A stretch of DNA of 64,000 bases from Coleofasciculus sp. FACHB-1120 (GCF_014698845.1 NZ_JACJTV010000025.1:1-64000), one strand, 5' to 3'. Positions 1 to 8,772 are shown, counted from the first letter of the stretch. A program made the numbers and translations. The notes: generated from the letters alone by a model not told the origin.

Positions 1-98
1 ATTAAGAAGGCGTTGGGCTAACAAATCTTTAAACATCTTTATCGAGGCTTTAGAGGCATTTCGGACAGCGATGTCTTTCCGTTTTGTAGAATGGCTGA

Positions 99-356
99 AC
101 CACAACTAGGACGTATTTTTGGCTTACAAAGCTGCTTTGGGCTTTATCTGGGCTTAAAATCTGTTTAAGTCCTATTAAGGATGTCACGCTCCAAAAAGAT
201 TACCCTCCTCGTCGAGGGGGATATGCCCCGATTAGTTGGGCAATCTTTAATTGGTTTGTGATTACTTTAGCTCGTCGTTTAGGCTGCCGTACTGTTCCCG
301 ATTGTATCCGCGCTCTCGCCAATCAGGTTCACCAGGTTTTTCTCTGGCTAACATGA
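99..356 (+). pseudogene. C-terminal remnant of a probable transposase
   Basis: An open frame without a start codon runs from 99 to a TGA at 354-356. The translated part from about 198 onward (DYPPRRGGYAPISWAIFNWF, then LARRLGCRT and a hydrophobic end) looks like the tail of a DDE transposase. The family could not be named, and the upstream part of the frame is low complexity and probably decayed. No terminal inverted repeat was found next to it. I treat it as a broken mobile-element fragment. It could instead be the end of an unrelated gene that begins before the window. Confidence 0.4.
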
Positions 357-645
357 AACCACCCTGCTTTTCAAGGGGGATTTAGGGGGATCGGAGAGCG
401 TTTCGCATCCTGTACGAGATGTGTGTACACGGTAGTACAAGGGACGGGGGGAAAGATCCCTTCCAGATAAAAAATTCCTTCTTCCCGCTCCTAATCGGAG
501 CGGGAAGAGAGAGGCCAAGGGGGCTGGAGGTCATGTTTTTTGTTGTCTGGTGTAGTAAAAATTAAATCCTTGCTTTCTTTACCTCATTGTGAGGGTTTGG
601 GGGAAAGCGCGATCGCTTATGAAAGATAAACAGACGGGATCGCAC
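357..645. other. Intergenic spacer between the remnant and pyk
   Basis: No gene is visible. The stretch holds a short G/C-rich palindrome-like segment around 362-395 (CCCTG...CAAGGGGGA followed by TTTAGGGGGATC, a motif type often scattered in cyanobacterial spacers), a hairpin at 480-508 and a HIP1-like site near 610. Confidence 0.5.
480..508 (-). terminator. Hairpin, probable terminator of pyk
   Basis: A perfect 12-bp stem (TCTTCCCGCTCC at 480-491 with its complement at 497-508) encloses a 5-nt loop. Read on the minus strand, the stem is followed shortly by a T-rich run (GGAATTTTTTATC), as in an intrinsic terminator. It lies about 140 bp beyond the pyk stop codon. Confidence 0.55.
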
Positions 646-2430
646 TTAAACTGGCAGTGCCGGAGTCGTCGGAGAAGTCCCTGCCATCGCCCCCGAGTAA
701 ACCAGACCCCGTTGCATATCTAGCGTCAAAATTGCCCCATCCCGAATCATTTCCGTCGCCTTCTTGACGCCCACAATGACCGGCACCCCAAGGCGTAAGC
801 CAATCACAGCTGCATGACTGGTTAGGCTTTCATCCTCTGTAATAATCCCAGATGCCTTGCGAATTGCTTCCACATAATCGGCATTTGTGCCGGGTACTAC
901 CAAAATTTCCCCATGATTGAAATTTCCTACCTCTCTAGCAGTGCGAGCTACTCGCGCTCGACCGCTCACCGATCCCTGACCAATCCCAATTCCCTTACCG
1001 AGAACGGATGTCACCACCTCAACTTTAATCAGGTCGGTTGAACCAGAGATGCCTTGGAGCGTCCCGGCAGTCATTACCACCAAATCTCCTTCAGCCAGTA
1101 GATGTTTCTCCAGCGCCACGTTGATTGCTGCTTGGAACGTCTGACCCGCAGAAGGTAAATCCAGCACCAGAAGTGGCTTCACGCCCCACACCATCTGCAA
1201 CTGCCGCGCCACATCCACATGGGGAGTCACTGCCAGAACGGGCGTAGAGGGTCGAAACTTAGAAACATTTCGGGCAGTGGCACCGCTTTTAGTCAACGAC
1301 ATAATCGCTGCTGCGCCTAGCTGCTCGGAAATTTGACCAACCGCCTGACTAATGGCATTCGTGATCGAGCGCGTGGTGCCCCGGACGTTACGGGCGATTT
1401 GTTCTTGCTCAATCCGCACGGCAATTCGCGCCATCGTCTCCACCGCTTCGACGGCGTATTTACCCACCGCTGTCTCGTTGGAGAGCATCACGGCGTCGGT
1501 TCCGTCCAAAATTGCATTGGCGACATCGGAAATTTCAGCACGGGTGGGACGGGGATTGTTCACCATGCTGTCCAACATCTGAGTTGCCGTAATCACCGGA
1601 ATCCCCAGTTGATTCGCTGTGGCAATCAACCGCTTTTGCAGGATTGGGACATCTTCCGCAGGCAATTCAACGCCCAAGTCACCACGAGCTACCATGACAC
1701 CATCGCTGAGCGAGAGAATGGCTTCCATTTGGTCGATGGCTTCGTGCTTTTCAATCTTGACAACCACTGGCACTTGCTTACCAGCACTAGAAATCAGCTC
1801 TTTAATTTCCAGTACATCCTGGGGGTTGCGGACAAAGCTCAGCGCTACCCAGTCAACGCCTTGGTCAAGACCAAACATCAAGTCTTTACGGTCTTTGTCA
1901 GTCATCGCCTTGATTGACAGATAGACGCCGGGGAAATTCACTCCTTTGTTATTAGAAAGTGGGCCGCCGACGACAACGCGACAGTGCAATTCCCGCGCCG
2001 TGCGGTCTACCTGCTCCACCCGCATTTCCACTTTGCCATCGTCCAAGAGAATCACTGCCCCAGCCGGGACTTCATCTGCTAGAGGTTCGTAGGTGACAGA
2101 GCTAATTTCTTGGGTGCCTGGGACGAGGTGACTGGTTAGAATAAAGCGATCGCCCTTATTCAGGACGATAGACCCCGTTTCAAACCGTCCCAAACGAATT
2201 TTCGGGCCTTGCAAGTCTTGCAAAATGCCCACCGGCTGATTCAGTTCAAAAGCCGTCTGGCGTATCAAGCGAATGCTACGCTGATGGTCTTCATGAGTTC
2301 CATGAGAAAAGTTGAGGCGCAGGGTCGTCGCACCCGCTTCAATTAAAGCCCGTAAGACCTCTGGACTACTGGTAGCAGGGCCAATCGTAGCGACAATTTT
2401 TGTCCGGCGCTGGGGATTTCGCAGTTGCAT
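646..2430 (-). CDS. pyk: Pyruvate kinase with C-terminal PEP-utilising mobile domain
   Basis: Catalyses phosphoenolpyruvate plus ADP to pyruvate plus ATP, the last step of glycolysis, in the cytoplasm. The 594-aa product has the N-terminal RRTKIVATIGPAT start of the barrel, the catalytic-lysine segment VVVKIEKHE (about 222-230), the Mg/PEP motif MVARGDLGVELP (about 246-257) and ITATQMLDSM (about 280-289). An extra C-terminal phosphohistidine-type mobile domain (about 495-585, with GEILVVPGTNADY and TEDESLTSHAAVIG) is seen in many cyanobacterial and Bacillus enzymes. I chose the ATG at 2428-2430 because the family alignment begins there. The frame extends to a TTG at 2481, but that adds 17 unconserved residues. 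The gene stands alone, with the pentapeptide genes upstream on the same strand. Confidence 0.96.
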   Translation of the reverse strand: MQLRNPQRRTKIVATIGPATSSPEVLRALIEAGATTLRLNFSHGTHEDHQRSIRLIRQTAFELNQPVGILQDLQGPKIRLGRFETGSIVLNKGDRFILTSHLVPGTQEISSVTYEPLADEVPAGAVILLDDGKVEMRVEQVDRTARELHCRVVVGGPLSNNKGVNFPGVYLSIKAMTDKDRKDLMFGLDQGVDWVALSFVRNPQDVLEIKELISSAGKQVPVVVKIEKHEAIDQMEAILSLSDGVMVARGDLGVELPAEDVPILQKRLIATANQLGIPVITATQMLDSMVNNPRPTRAEISDVANAILDGTDAVMLSNETAVGKYAVEAVETMARIAVRIEQEQIARNVRGTTRSITNAISQAVGQISEQLGAAAIMSLTKSGATARNVSKFRPSTPVLAVTPHVDVARQLQMVWGVKPLLVLDLPSAGQTFQAAINVALEKHLLAEGDLVVMTAGTLQGISGSTDLIKVEVVTSVLGKGIGIGQGSVSGRARVARTAREVGNFNHGEILVVPGTNADYVEAIRKASGIITEDESLTSHAAVIGLRLGVPVIVGVKKATEMIRDGAILTLDMQRGLVYSGAMAGTSPTTPALPV

Positions 2431-2576
2431 GGGGCAAAATTCAGGGAGAGCAGAAGAGGACTGCGTGTAACAGGAAAGCAAAGGGATACTATCACATTTG
2501 TTCCAACTCCTATTAGGGCTTTGGAGCGGATTCCCCTCTCTACTGTGTGGGTATTATACTAAAAAGCTTATTGATT

Positions 2577-3080
2577 TTACGGGTTTATCGGTTCGCTGCG
2601 GTCTGGGTTGAGGGGTTGCCCGGTCTCAGGTGCCGGTTTCTTTTGTGCCTCAGCAAGCGGCTTGTAAACTAGACCGGAAGGCATGATTGTCCCGGTGAGA
2701 TCGGCACCTGTCACGTCAAATGCTTCCTTTGCTTTGACTCCTTGTAGACTCGCATACTGCAAGTTTGCAAACCGCATCTTCGTACCGCTAAGGTTCGCGC
2801 CATTGAGAACCGCATTGTTCAAATTCGCCTTCTCCAAGGTGGCTGCTGTAAGATCGGCTCCAGCTAGCACGACACTGGTGAGATTGGCATTGAGTAGATT
2901 GGCACCCTTCAACTTGGCACCGCTGAGGTCATACCCGGTCAAGTTCACATTGCTCAAGTCACAAAATTGGCATTCTTTATAAATTAATAATCTCTGAACG
3001 TGTTCTGGATTCTCTGCTTTGACCGACACTGCAAAGCAGATAGGCATCAACAGGGCGGTCGCGAGGATTCCTGGTTTCAT
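2577..3080 (-). CDS. Exported pentapeptide-repeat protein (short paralogue)
   Basis: Function unknown. The protein begins with a signal peptide (hydrophobic run ILATALLMPICFAVSV, likely cleaved after VKA). It continues with the segment HVQRLLIYKECQFCDLSNV and then about 18 pentapeptide units of the A(D/N)LXX type, which form a right-handed quadrilateral beta helix in known structures. The C-terminus is a proline-rich, low-complexity tail. The start is the ATG at 3078-3080. A longer frame to 3221 would put about 47 residues ahead of the signal peptide and is unlikely. It shares the VQ(K/R)LL...CxxCDL head with the larger protein encoded just upstream, so the two probably arose by duplication and may be co-transcribed (137-bp gap). 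Confidence 0.8.
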   Translation of the reverse strand: MKPGILATALLMPICFAVSVKAENPEHVQRLLIYKECQFCDLSNVNLTGYDLSGAKLKGANLLNANLTSVVLAGADLTAATLEKANLNNAVLNGANLSGTKMRFANLQYASLQGVKAKEAFDVTGADLTGTIMPSGLVYKPLAEAQKKPAPETGQPLNPDRSEPINP

Positions 3081-3217
3081 GGGAGGGTAGCCAACTGAGG
3101 AGATGAGTATTGATTGAACTGCCAAGACGCTCTCTGCTCGCTTGGTAGCCATGCGCGATCGCTTATAGAATGCACACGATCGGAACAAAAGAGTCAATGG
3201 GGAGAGAATGCGATCGC

Positions 3218-4510
3218 TCAATATCCCTTCAATCCAATGACACCTTTGAGCTTAGCATCCTTCCAGTTAGTACCCGTTAGGTTGGCATTCGCTAAGCTCG
3301 CTTGACCCAAATCTGTTTGAGTCAAGTTGGCATAACTCAGATTAGTATTTCCTAAATTGGCACCCCTGAGATCGGCACTGGTGAAATTGGTGTAACTCAA
3401 ATTGGCTCCTGTCAAAATAGCATTCGTCAGATTGGCACTTTCTAGATTGGTACCCATCATCGACGCACCGCTTAAATTGGCTGACCGCAAATTCGCCCCG
3501 CGTAAGTTTACACCGCTGAGATTCGCACCGCTGAGATTGGCACTATCCAGATAAGCATCCAGGAGGTTAGCACCCGCTAAATTAGCGTTGGTGAGGTTGG
3601 CAAGCGGCAATTTGGCATTGGTTAAATCAGCATCGTTGAATTTAGCACCCGTCAAATTGGCACGATTGAAACCAGCACCCGTCAAATTGGCACCCGTCAA
3701 ATTGGCACCCGTGAGCGTAGCACTTTGCAAATTCGCTGCTGTCAGCGACCCTTTTTGCAGATTGGCACCCGTGAGAATTCCACCATTTAAGTCAGCATTA
3801 TTCAAAGAAGCCTGACTCAAATCAGCATTGCTCAAGTTGACACTATCCATATTGGCAGTCTCTAACTGGGCATTATTCAACTTGGCACCTGTAAGATTGG
3901 CACCGGCTAAGTTAACAATTTGCATCTGAGCATCTTTTAGGTTTGCCCCGCCTAAATTGGCACCCGAAAGATTCGCTTCTATCAAATTAGCTTGTCCGAG
4001 ATTTGCACCGACTAACTGAGCAAAATTTAGTTGAGTTTGGGCTAGCTGGGCACGCTCTAGCTTAGCGCCCGTGAGGTTCGCGGCATATAAGTTTGCCCCT
4101 CGCAATTTAGCGTCTGTTAAATCAGCAACAATTTTATTTGCCGCCGCCAATTTTGCCTGTCTCAAGTTCGCCTTTTCCAAATTTGCGGCAGTTAGTTTGG
4201 CACCGTTGAGCTGGGCACCCTCAAGCTTAGCGCCCGAAAGGTCAGCAGCCGTTAAATCCGCACCGTCAAGCTGGGCATTCTTCAAGTCGGCGTTTCTGAG
4301 ATTAATCCCCCTGAGTTGGGCATCTTTTAGGTCACATCCAGGGCAAGTTTTCAGCGTCAGTAACTTTTGCACGTCTTTGGAGTTTGCTGCTTGGGCTGGG
4401 GTTGGTAAGCCAAGCGTTAACACTCCGACGACTGAAGTCGCGGTTAAACAAACCAAGCCCGCGAAGGCGGGCTTAAGGACAGCGAATTGATTAACTGGTT
4501 TTGGGCGCAT
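3218..4510 (-). CDS. Exported pentapeptide-repeat protein (long paralogue)
   Basis: A 430-aa protein with an N-terminal signal peptide (about residues 1-42, cleavage likely after PAQA). A short conserved head DVQKLLTLKTCPGCDL is followed by some 70 consecutive pentapeptides dominated by GANLTxANL-type units up to the end. Such arrays fold into a long beta helix, here predicted in the periplasm or thylakoid lumen. No enzymatic motif is visible. The two cysteines in CPGCDL recur in the downstream paralogue and could form a disulfide after export. The start is the ATG at 4508-4510. The strongly repetitive coding DNA produces several spurious antisense reading frames. Role unknown; fold call firm. 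Confidence 0.88.
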   Translation of the reverse strand: MRPKPVNQFAVLKPAFAGLVCLTATSVVGVLTLGLPTPAQAANSKDVQKLLTLKTCPGCDLKDAQLRGINLRNADLKNAQLDGADLTAADLSGAKLEGAQLNGAKLTAANLEKANLRQAKLAAANKIVADLTDAKLRGANLYAANLTGAKLERAQLAQTQLNFAQLVGANLGQANLIEANLSGANLGGANLKDAQMQIVNLAGANLTGAKLNNAQLETANMDSVNLSNADLSQASLNNADLNGGILTGANLQKGSLTAANLQSATLTGANLTGANLTGAGFNRANLTGAKFNDADLTNAKLPLANLTNANLAGANLLDAYLDSANLSGANLSGVNLRGANLRSANLSGASMMGTNLESANLTNAILTGANLSYTNFTSADLRGANLGNTNLSYANLTQTDLGQASLANANLTGTNWKDAKLKGVIGLKGY

Positions 4511-4543
4511 GGGGCAGTTCTTTGAGCCGCGATTAACAACTAC

Positions 4544-5902
4544 TCAAGAGCCACGATACTGGATGCGGTAAATCCGGTTATTGGCTTCTTCCGTCAGCAG
4601 CAAACTCCCATCGGGTAGCACGAGTAACCCCACCGGACGCCCCCAGGTGGTTGGGACAGAGGGGTTAAGCAGGAACCCAGTGAGAAAGTCTTCATAGTAG
4701 CCCTGAGGACGCCCGTTAGAGAAGGGGGCAAAGACAATTTTGTAGCCGGTGCCTTGGTTACGGTTCCAGGAACCGCGAAAGGCGACAAAAGCGCCATTGC
4801 GATATTTTTCTGGAAAGGTATTACCGTCATAAAACTGCAATCCCAAAGCAGCGGAGTGGGCTTGGAAAAGAACGTCGGGCGTCTTTGTTTTCGCTACCAG
4901 GTCGGGACGTTTGCTCTTTCCGTTGACCAGATGACGCGGGTCAAGGAGATTTGGTGCCAGGTAGGAGTAGGGCCAGCCATAGAATTCTCCCTGTTGAATG
5001 CGGGTTAGATAGTCGGGTACCAGGTCGTCGCCCAGCCCGTCTCGTTCATTCACTGCGGTATAAAGTTCGCCAGTGGTGGGGTGAAAGTCGAGTCCGACTG
5101 GGTTGCGTAAACCGGAAGCAAAAGTTTGCTGATTGGAACCGTCTAGGTTCATCATCTGTACAGAGGCGCGAGGGATGGGTTCTTCGGAAGCGTTGGATGC
5201 CGACCCAATTGAGACGTAGAGCTTTTGCCCATCGGGTGAGGCAACGACATTGCGTGTCCAGTGCTGGTTGTAGCCACCGGGGGTTAATTCAGCGATTTTT
5301 TCGCCGGTTCCGGTGAGTTGTTGTTGTCCTTGCGTGTAGGGATACCGCCGAACTTCGCCTGTGTTGGCGAGGAAGAAGTATCCGCCCGCAAAGGTCATAC
5401 CAAAGGGGATATTTACCCCATTTTGGGAACTGGCGAAGGTTTGGCGGACATCAGCGACGCCATCGCCGTTGGTGTCGCGCAGCAAGCGAATCTGGTTTTG
5501 TCGAGTTTCGGTGACTAATACATCGCCGTTAGGGGTGAGTGCCAGCCAGCGGGGTGCATCTAATCCATCGGCAAAGACGTTGACGACGAAGCCAGCCGGG
5601 ACGCGCAGGGTGGGGTTTTGCGGGATGGGCACTACGTTGGGCGAATTGGAGGCACTGTCGCTGGCGTAGGGTTTGGGTAAGTTATTGAGGGTGATGCGAA
5701 TCGGTTGGGGTGTGAGTGGTTCGGTTCGCACCACGTTGTTGGTTTGTGTCGCTTGGGAAAGCTGTTGGTTCGGCTGTGCCGGAGTTTCTGTCGGTTGTTC
5801 GGTTGGTTGGGTTGTCTGGGTGTCGAGGGATGCCTGAGTTGAGCCACAGGCGGCGGCTGTAGTCAGGATGAGCAGAAGCAGCAAGAAACGTATCGATTTC
5901 AT
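4544..5902 (-). CDS. Lipoprotein PQQ-type sugar/sorbosone dehydrogenase family protein
   Basis: A 452-aa predicted lipoprotein: a hydrophobic signal ends in TAAACG, with the lipobox cysteine at residue 19, followed by a Thr/Gln/Pro-rich linker to about residue 95. The rest resembles the six-bladed beta-propeller of the glucose/sorbosone dehydrogenase family. Typical segments are LRVPAGFVVNVFADGLDAPR, LTPNGDVLVTETRQNQIRLL, YVSIGSASN, GLRNPVGLDFHPTTGELY and the C-terminal PVGLLVLPDGSLLLTEEANN. Family members oxidise sugars or sugar aldehydes with PQQ as cofactor. Substrate and cofactor cannot be read here, and many cyanobacteria do not make PQQ. The start is the ATG at 5900-5902. It lies 33 bp upstream of the long pentapeptide gene on the same strand. 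Confidence 0.85.
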   Translation of the reverse strand: MKSIRFLLLLLILTTAAACGSTQASLDTQTTQPTEQPTETPAQPNQQLSQATQTNNVVRTEPLTPQPIRITLNNLPKPYASDSASNSPNVVPIPQNPTLRVPAGFVVNVFADGLDAPRWLALTPNGDVLVTETRQNQIRLLRDTNGDGVADVRQTFASSQNGVNIPFGMTFAGGYFFLANTGEVRRYPYTQGQQQLTGTGEKIAELTPGGYNQHWTRNVVASPDGQKLYVSIGSASNASEEPIPRASVQMMNLDGSNQQTFASGLRNPVGLDFHPTTGELYTAVNERDGLGDDLVPDYLTRIQQGEFYGWPYSYLAPNLLDPRHLVNGKSKRPDLVAKTKTPDVLFQAHSAALGLQFYDGNTFPEKYRNGAFVAFRGSWNRNQGTGYKIVFAPFSNGRPQGYYEDFLTGFLLNPSVPTTWGRPVGLLVLPDGSLLLTEEANNRIYRIQYRGS

Positions 5903-6019
5903 GTCAACAAGGTGGGAACTCTAATTCCAGGGTAGTCATTGAAGACTAGAGTGCGATCGCGTCCTTAGTTGCACGAGTATTGGTTAATTACGGCTCGCCC
6001 TAAATCTTTTTCTACATAA

Positions 6020-7105
6020 TTATTGTTTGAAGTAATTACTCATCAATTTTTTTGATTCCTGCTCCACTTGCTCGATTAGAGTTTGCTGACTTTTTTTTGG
6101 TAAGGTTTTTAAAATGCTTTCATAGGATTCATTAAATGCTTCCAACACGTCATTTACGAACAATTGAAAAACTTTCTCCAGCTTTTTTGTGTCTTCCCCA
6201 GAAACCCGCCCTACTTTCGACATAGTATTAATCAATCGATTTTCTGTAACTAGCGCAAGCACCGCCTCTTTCAACCATCTTTCATCACCAAAAGAGTTAG
6301 TAGCTGTTGCTGATTTTTGGCTAGTCCATTTCTCTGCCTGATGATATCGGTTTTCTTCAGCAAACTCTGGAATTTTTCTCTTCAAGACAGGTCTAACTCT
6401 TCCCTTGGGCGTATCTATATAGATTGACTTTACAGGTTTAATGACAATGCCTTCCGCCTTATTGCTAAACGGCAATTTTGGTAAACCTAATAAGGCAGGA
6501 ATGGTAGATTCAAACTCTATATTCTGTGCAACTGCTTGTTCATATTTTCCGATAAATAGCGGTTTTGCAGACAGCATTTCTACTTGCTGAAATATTTTTA
6601 GCGCTTTGTCATAATCGATATAATCTCGCTTTGCAGCTTTGCTATTCTCTTCAACAGCAATATCAAAAGCACAAAACTCGATTTTAGGTGAATAATAGAT
6701 GCCTGTTTGGACAGCCTGCACGTTAGGAGTAACGGGCACATCTGGATGCGGATATTCTCCACCAAATAATTCCCCATATACAGAAACTATAAACGTTTGA
6801 GGACGTTCAGCCTGGAGATTCTGGAAAATATCTTTAACTTGTTGAGCTAATTTAATTTGAAGGGATTGATGCCCAAAAAAGTCTTCATCTGGCTGCAAGA
6901 ACTCTTTTCTTTTGGCAAAGCGAACTTCCGAGCCATCAGTGATTATACAAAAATTAGCTCCGTGAATTTTTTCAGTTACCACCCAGGCAGTTTTCTTAAA
7001 AGCGCGAAAATCTGATTCTGCCAACTTCCAATTATTCGGGTTTTCCGGTATTTTTTCATAGCTGATATGCGTCCAGCCGGTGAAGTTGCTTTCTTGTTTG
7101 TCCAT
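6020..7105 (-). CDS. Rnl2-type RNA ligase family protein
   Basis: A 361-aa protein with all nucleotidyltransferase motifs of the T4 RNA ligase 2 family. Motif I is EKIHGANF, with the adenylated lysine at about residue 46 (KxHG rather than KxDG). Motif III is VYGELFGG (about 109-116), IIIa is EFCAFDIAV (about 143-151), IV is AEGIVIKP (about 217-224) and V is PVLKRKIPEF (about 239-248). The roughly 110-aa helical C-terminus matches the Rnl2 C-terminal domain in position. Such enzymes seal nicks in double-stranded RNA using ATP. The biological substrate is unknown. The start is the ATG at 7103-7105. No repair partner (Pnkp, Hen1, RtcB) or toxin is adjacent, and the local composition is AT-richer than the neighbours, which hints at transfer. 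Confidence 0.88.
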   Translation of the reverse strand: MDKQESNFTGWTHISYEKIPENPNNWKLAESDFRAFKKTAWVVTEKIHGANFCIITDGSEVRFAKRKEFLQPDEDFFGHQSLQIKLAQQVKDIFQNLQAERPQTFIVSVYGELFGGEYPHPDVPVTPNVQAVQTGIYYSPKIEFCAFDIAVEENSKAAKRDYIDYDKALKIFQQVEMLSAKPLFIGKYEQAVAQNIEFESTIPALLGLPKLPFSNKAEGIVIKPVKSIYIDTPKGRVRPVLKRKIPEFAEENRYHQAEKWTSQKSATATNSFGDERWLKEAVLALVTENRLINTMSKVGRVSGEDTKKLEKVFQLFVNDVLEAFNESYESILKTLPKKSQQTLIEQVEQESKKLMSNYFKQ

Positions 7106-7318
7106 CGGTTTTATCTTTTTGGAAAGAAGCTGAGAGAATGCGATCGCGTATCTGGTTGAGAGATGCGATCGCGCTTGAGCCGCTTGTGCGTTGAGTGCCT
7201 ATGTAATTCAGATCACTCGAAAGGCTGAGAATTTTCACACGTTACTCATCGAAGCGATCGCTCGGCGGGACGGAAAGGGGTGAGATATTAAATATCGTAG
7301 AGTTGACGCCCAACAACC

Positions 7319-7534
7319 ATGCTTCCCCAAATCCAACTGCTCCCCGGTGCTATCTCTGAAATCCTAGCCTCTGTCAGCGAAACTGGTATTCTGACTCTGG
7401 CTGACCGTTATGGACTGATGGCAGCTGCTCTGGATGAGTCCTTGGATGAAGAAGAAAGAGGTTGCGTCAACAGACTGCTGCGTTCTGTACTCAAAGGACG
7501 GGTAACAGTAGTGGCTGACCTCTCTGCTGCTTAA
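7319..7534 (+). CDS. Small conserved-looking hypothetical protein
   Basis: A 71-aa acidic protein beginning MLPQIQLLPG at a clear ATG (7319). The middle (ILTLADRYGLMAAALDES followed by LDEEERGCVNRLLRSVLKGR) is predicted helical, and the end is VTVVADLSAA. There is no signal peptide or membrane segment. The composition resembles small antitoxin-like or regulatory proteins, but no family is recognised and no toxin follows. It is transcribed divergently from the RNA ligase gene. Confidence 0.6.
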   Translation: MLPQIQLLPGAISEILASVSETGILTLADRYGLMAAALDESLDEEERGCVNRLLRSVLKGRVTVVADLSAA

Positions 7535-8058
7535 TCCCGAAGTAAGGAAATGTGCATTGCTGCTGCCAGGACAATGGGCGTTGAACTCAGCAGCGATCGC
7601 ATTCTAAAATTTTGAACCAAAATTGCAACTAGAGGAAGCTTCAGACTGAGCGAGAGCGATCGCGTGGTTGGCTGAAGGGATGCGATCGCCATCTGATTCC
7701 CTCATGTACCTGAGATTTCAACTCCAGGCACATGAGGGTAGGTATCTAGTTGTCTTTGACTTGCTCAGAACAGTTGGGATTGCGATCGCTTAACCTACTT
7801 GACCAATTTCGTTAACAACACATCTACAAGCGCCTCGCCCATTTGAATTAAAAGCTAGATAATGAAATCTATCGAGATGACCTCAATTGCTTAACTGTGT
7901 GAAGTGACTCCCGCAGTACGACAGGAAAGTGAGGACATATTGTTATTATCCATTCCCGAAATTGAGAAGCCTGGACTAGGTATGAGTCCGAGGCGAGCCA
8001 AGCGGACACACCCTCAAATCTCAATTAGATATTCCTTTATAAAAAAGTAATATTAACT
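7535..8058. other. Intergenic spacer with an imperfect hairpin
   Basis: No gene is supported. The stretch holds several HIP1 sites and a hairpin at 7699-7738 (CCCTCATGTACCTG against CAGGCACATGAGGG, 14 bp with one mismatch and a 12-nt loop) that may end transcription of the small gene before it. Confidence 0.5.
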
Positions 8059-8385
8059 ATGACAATCAAAGAATTAGAAAATCAACTTCTTGCCTTGAAC
8101 TCAGTTGAGAAAGCTGAAGCCATACAGATATTAACCCAAACTTTAAGTAACGGTTCACAAGGAATTACTAAGACTCCCACCGTGTGTGGCGGTGATGCCT
8201 GTATTGCGAAAACTCGCCTTCCAGTTTGGCTGTTCGTGAGTTTGCGTCAGCAAGGTGCAAGCGATGCCGAACTTCTAAAGTTTTATCCCCATCTTAGTGC
8301 TGCTGACTTAGTGAATGTCTGGGCTTATGCTGATGCACACCCAGATGAAATTGAAACAGCACTGCAAGAGCAAGATGAAGCATAA
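8059..8385 (+). CDS. DUF433 family protein, putative antitoxin
   Basis: A 108-aa protein. An N-terminal helix (TIKELENQLLALNSVEKAEA) precedes the DUF433 core: TPTVCGGDACIAKTRLPVW, then LRQQGASDAELLKFYPHLS and LVNVWAYADAHPDEIE. DUF433 proteins carry a helix-turn-helix-like fold and are commonly encoded directly ahead of a DUF5615 PIN-like protein, as here (3-bp gap). The pair is therefore read as an antitoxin/toxin-like module in which this member would bind the partner and possibly its own promoter. That role is inference from gene order. The start is the ATG at 8059. Confidence 0.85.
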   Translation: MTIKELENQLLALNSVEKAEAIQILTQTLSNGSQGITKTPTVCGGDACIAKTRLPVWLFVSLRQQGASDAELLKFYPHLSAADLVNVWAYADAHPDEIETALQEQDEA

Positions 8386-8388
8386 TCG

Positions 8389-8724
8389 ATGGCAAGTCTC
8401 TATGCTGATGAACAAGTTCCGTTGCCAGTGGTGGAATTGTTACGCACTTTAGGTCACGATGTTTTGACAGTTCAAGAAGCAGGGAATGCCGGAATGTCTG
8501 ACCCAGAGGTGTTAGCCTTTGCAGGGAGTAACAATCGTGCAGTTTTGACCCAAAATCGGCGCGATTTCATCCGATTACACATTCAACAACCTGACCATGC
8601 TGGCATCATTGTTTGCACAGCGGATAAAAACTTAGAGAAGTTAGCAACACGCATTAATGAGGCTATTTCTACGGAAAAAACTTTGAGAGGTAAATTGATT
8701 CGGGTGGTGCGTCCGCAGGGATGA
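8389..8724 (+). CDS. DUF5615 PIN-like protein, putative toxin
   Basis: A 111-aa protein of the DUF5615 PIN-like group. It has the early acidic residues in SLYADEQVPLPVVELLR, the central LGHDVLTVQEAGNAGMSDPE, RAVLTQNRRDFIRLH and HAGIIVC. PIN-fold proteins are Mg-dependent ribonucleases that use clustered acidic side chains; D7/E8, the D/E of SDPEV and D of RRDF fit that pattern. It begins three bases after the DUF433 gene stop, implying co-translation. RNase activity is not proven for this branch, so toxin is a working label. Confidence 0.85.
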   Translation: MASLYADEQVPLPVVELLRTLGHDVLTVQEAGNAGMSDPEVLAFAGSNNRAVLTQNRRDFIRLHIQQPDHAGIIVCTADKNLEKLATRINEAISTEKTLRGKLIRVVRPQG

Positions 8725-8772
8725 AGAAGCGATCGCGAGTTCAACGAATATTACAAAAAATGGCTAGCAAAT

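Noticed and set aside
1333-1917. 194-codon plus-strand frame opposite pyk
   Set aside because: It lies wholly antisense to a well-conserved pyruvate kinase and its translation has no family features.
3588-4490. Plus-strand frames opposite the pentapeptide genes
   Set aside because: They are by-products of the repetitive 15-bp coding unit and encode only LAPVKLA-type low-complexity text.
3218-4510. Regularly spaced short DNA repeats that might suggest a CRISPR-like array
   Set aside because: The repeats are 15 bp, contiguous, imperfect and in frame; they code for pentapeptides.
7056-7238. 60-codon minus-strand frame upstream of the RNA ligase
   Set aside because: It overlaps the ligase start in another frame and has no ribosome-binding site or recognisable content.
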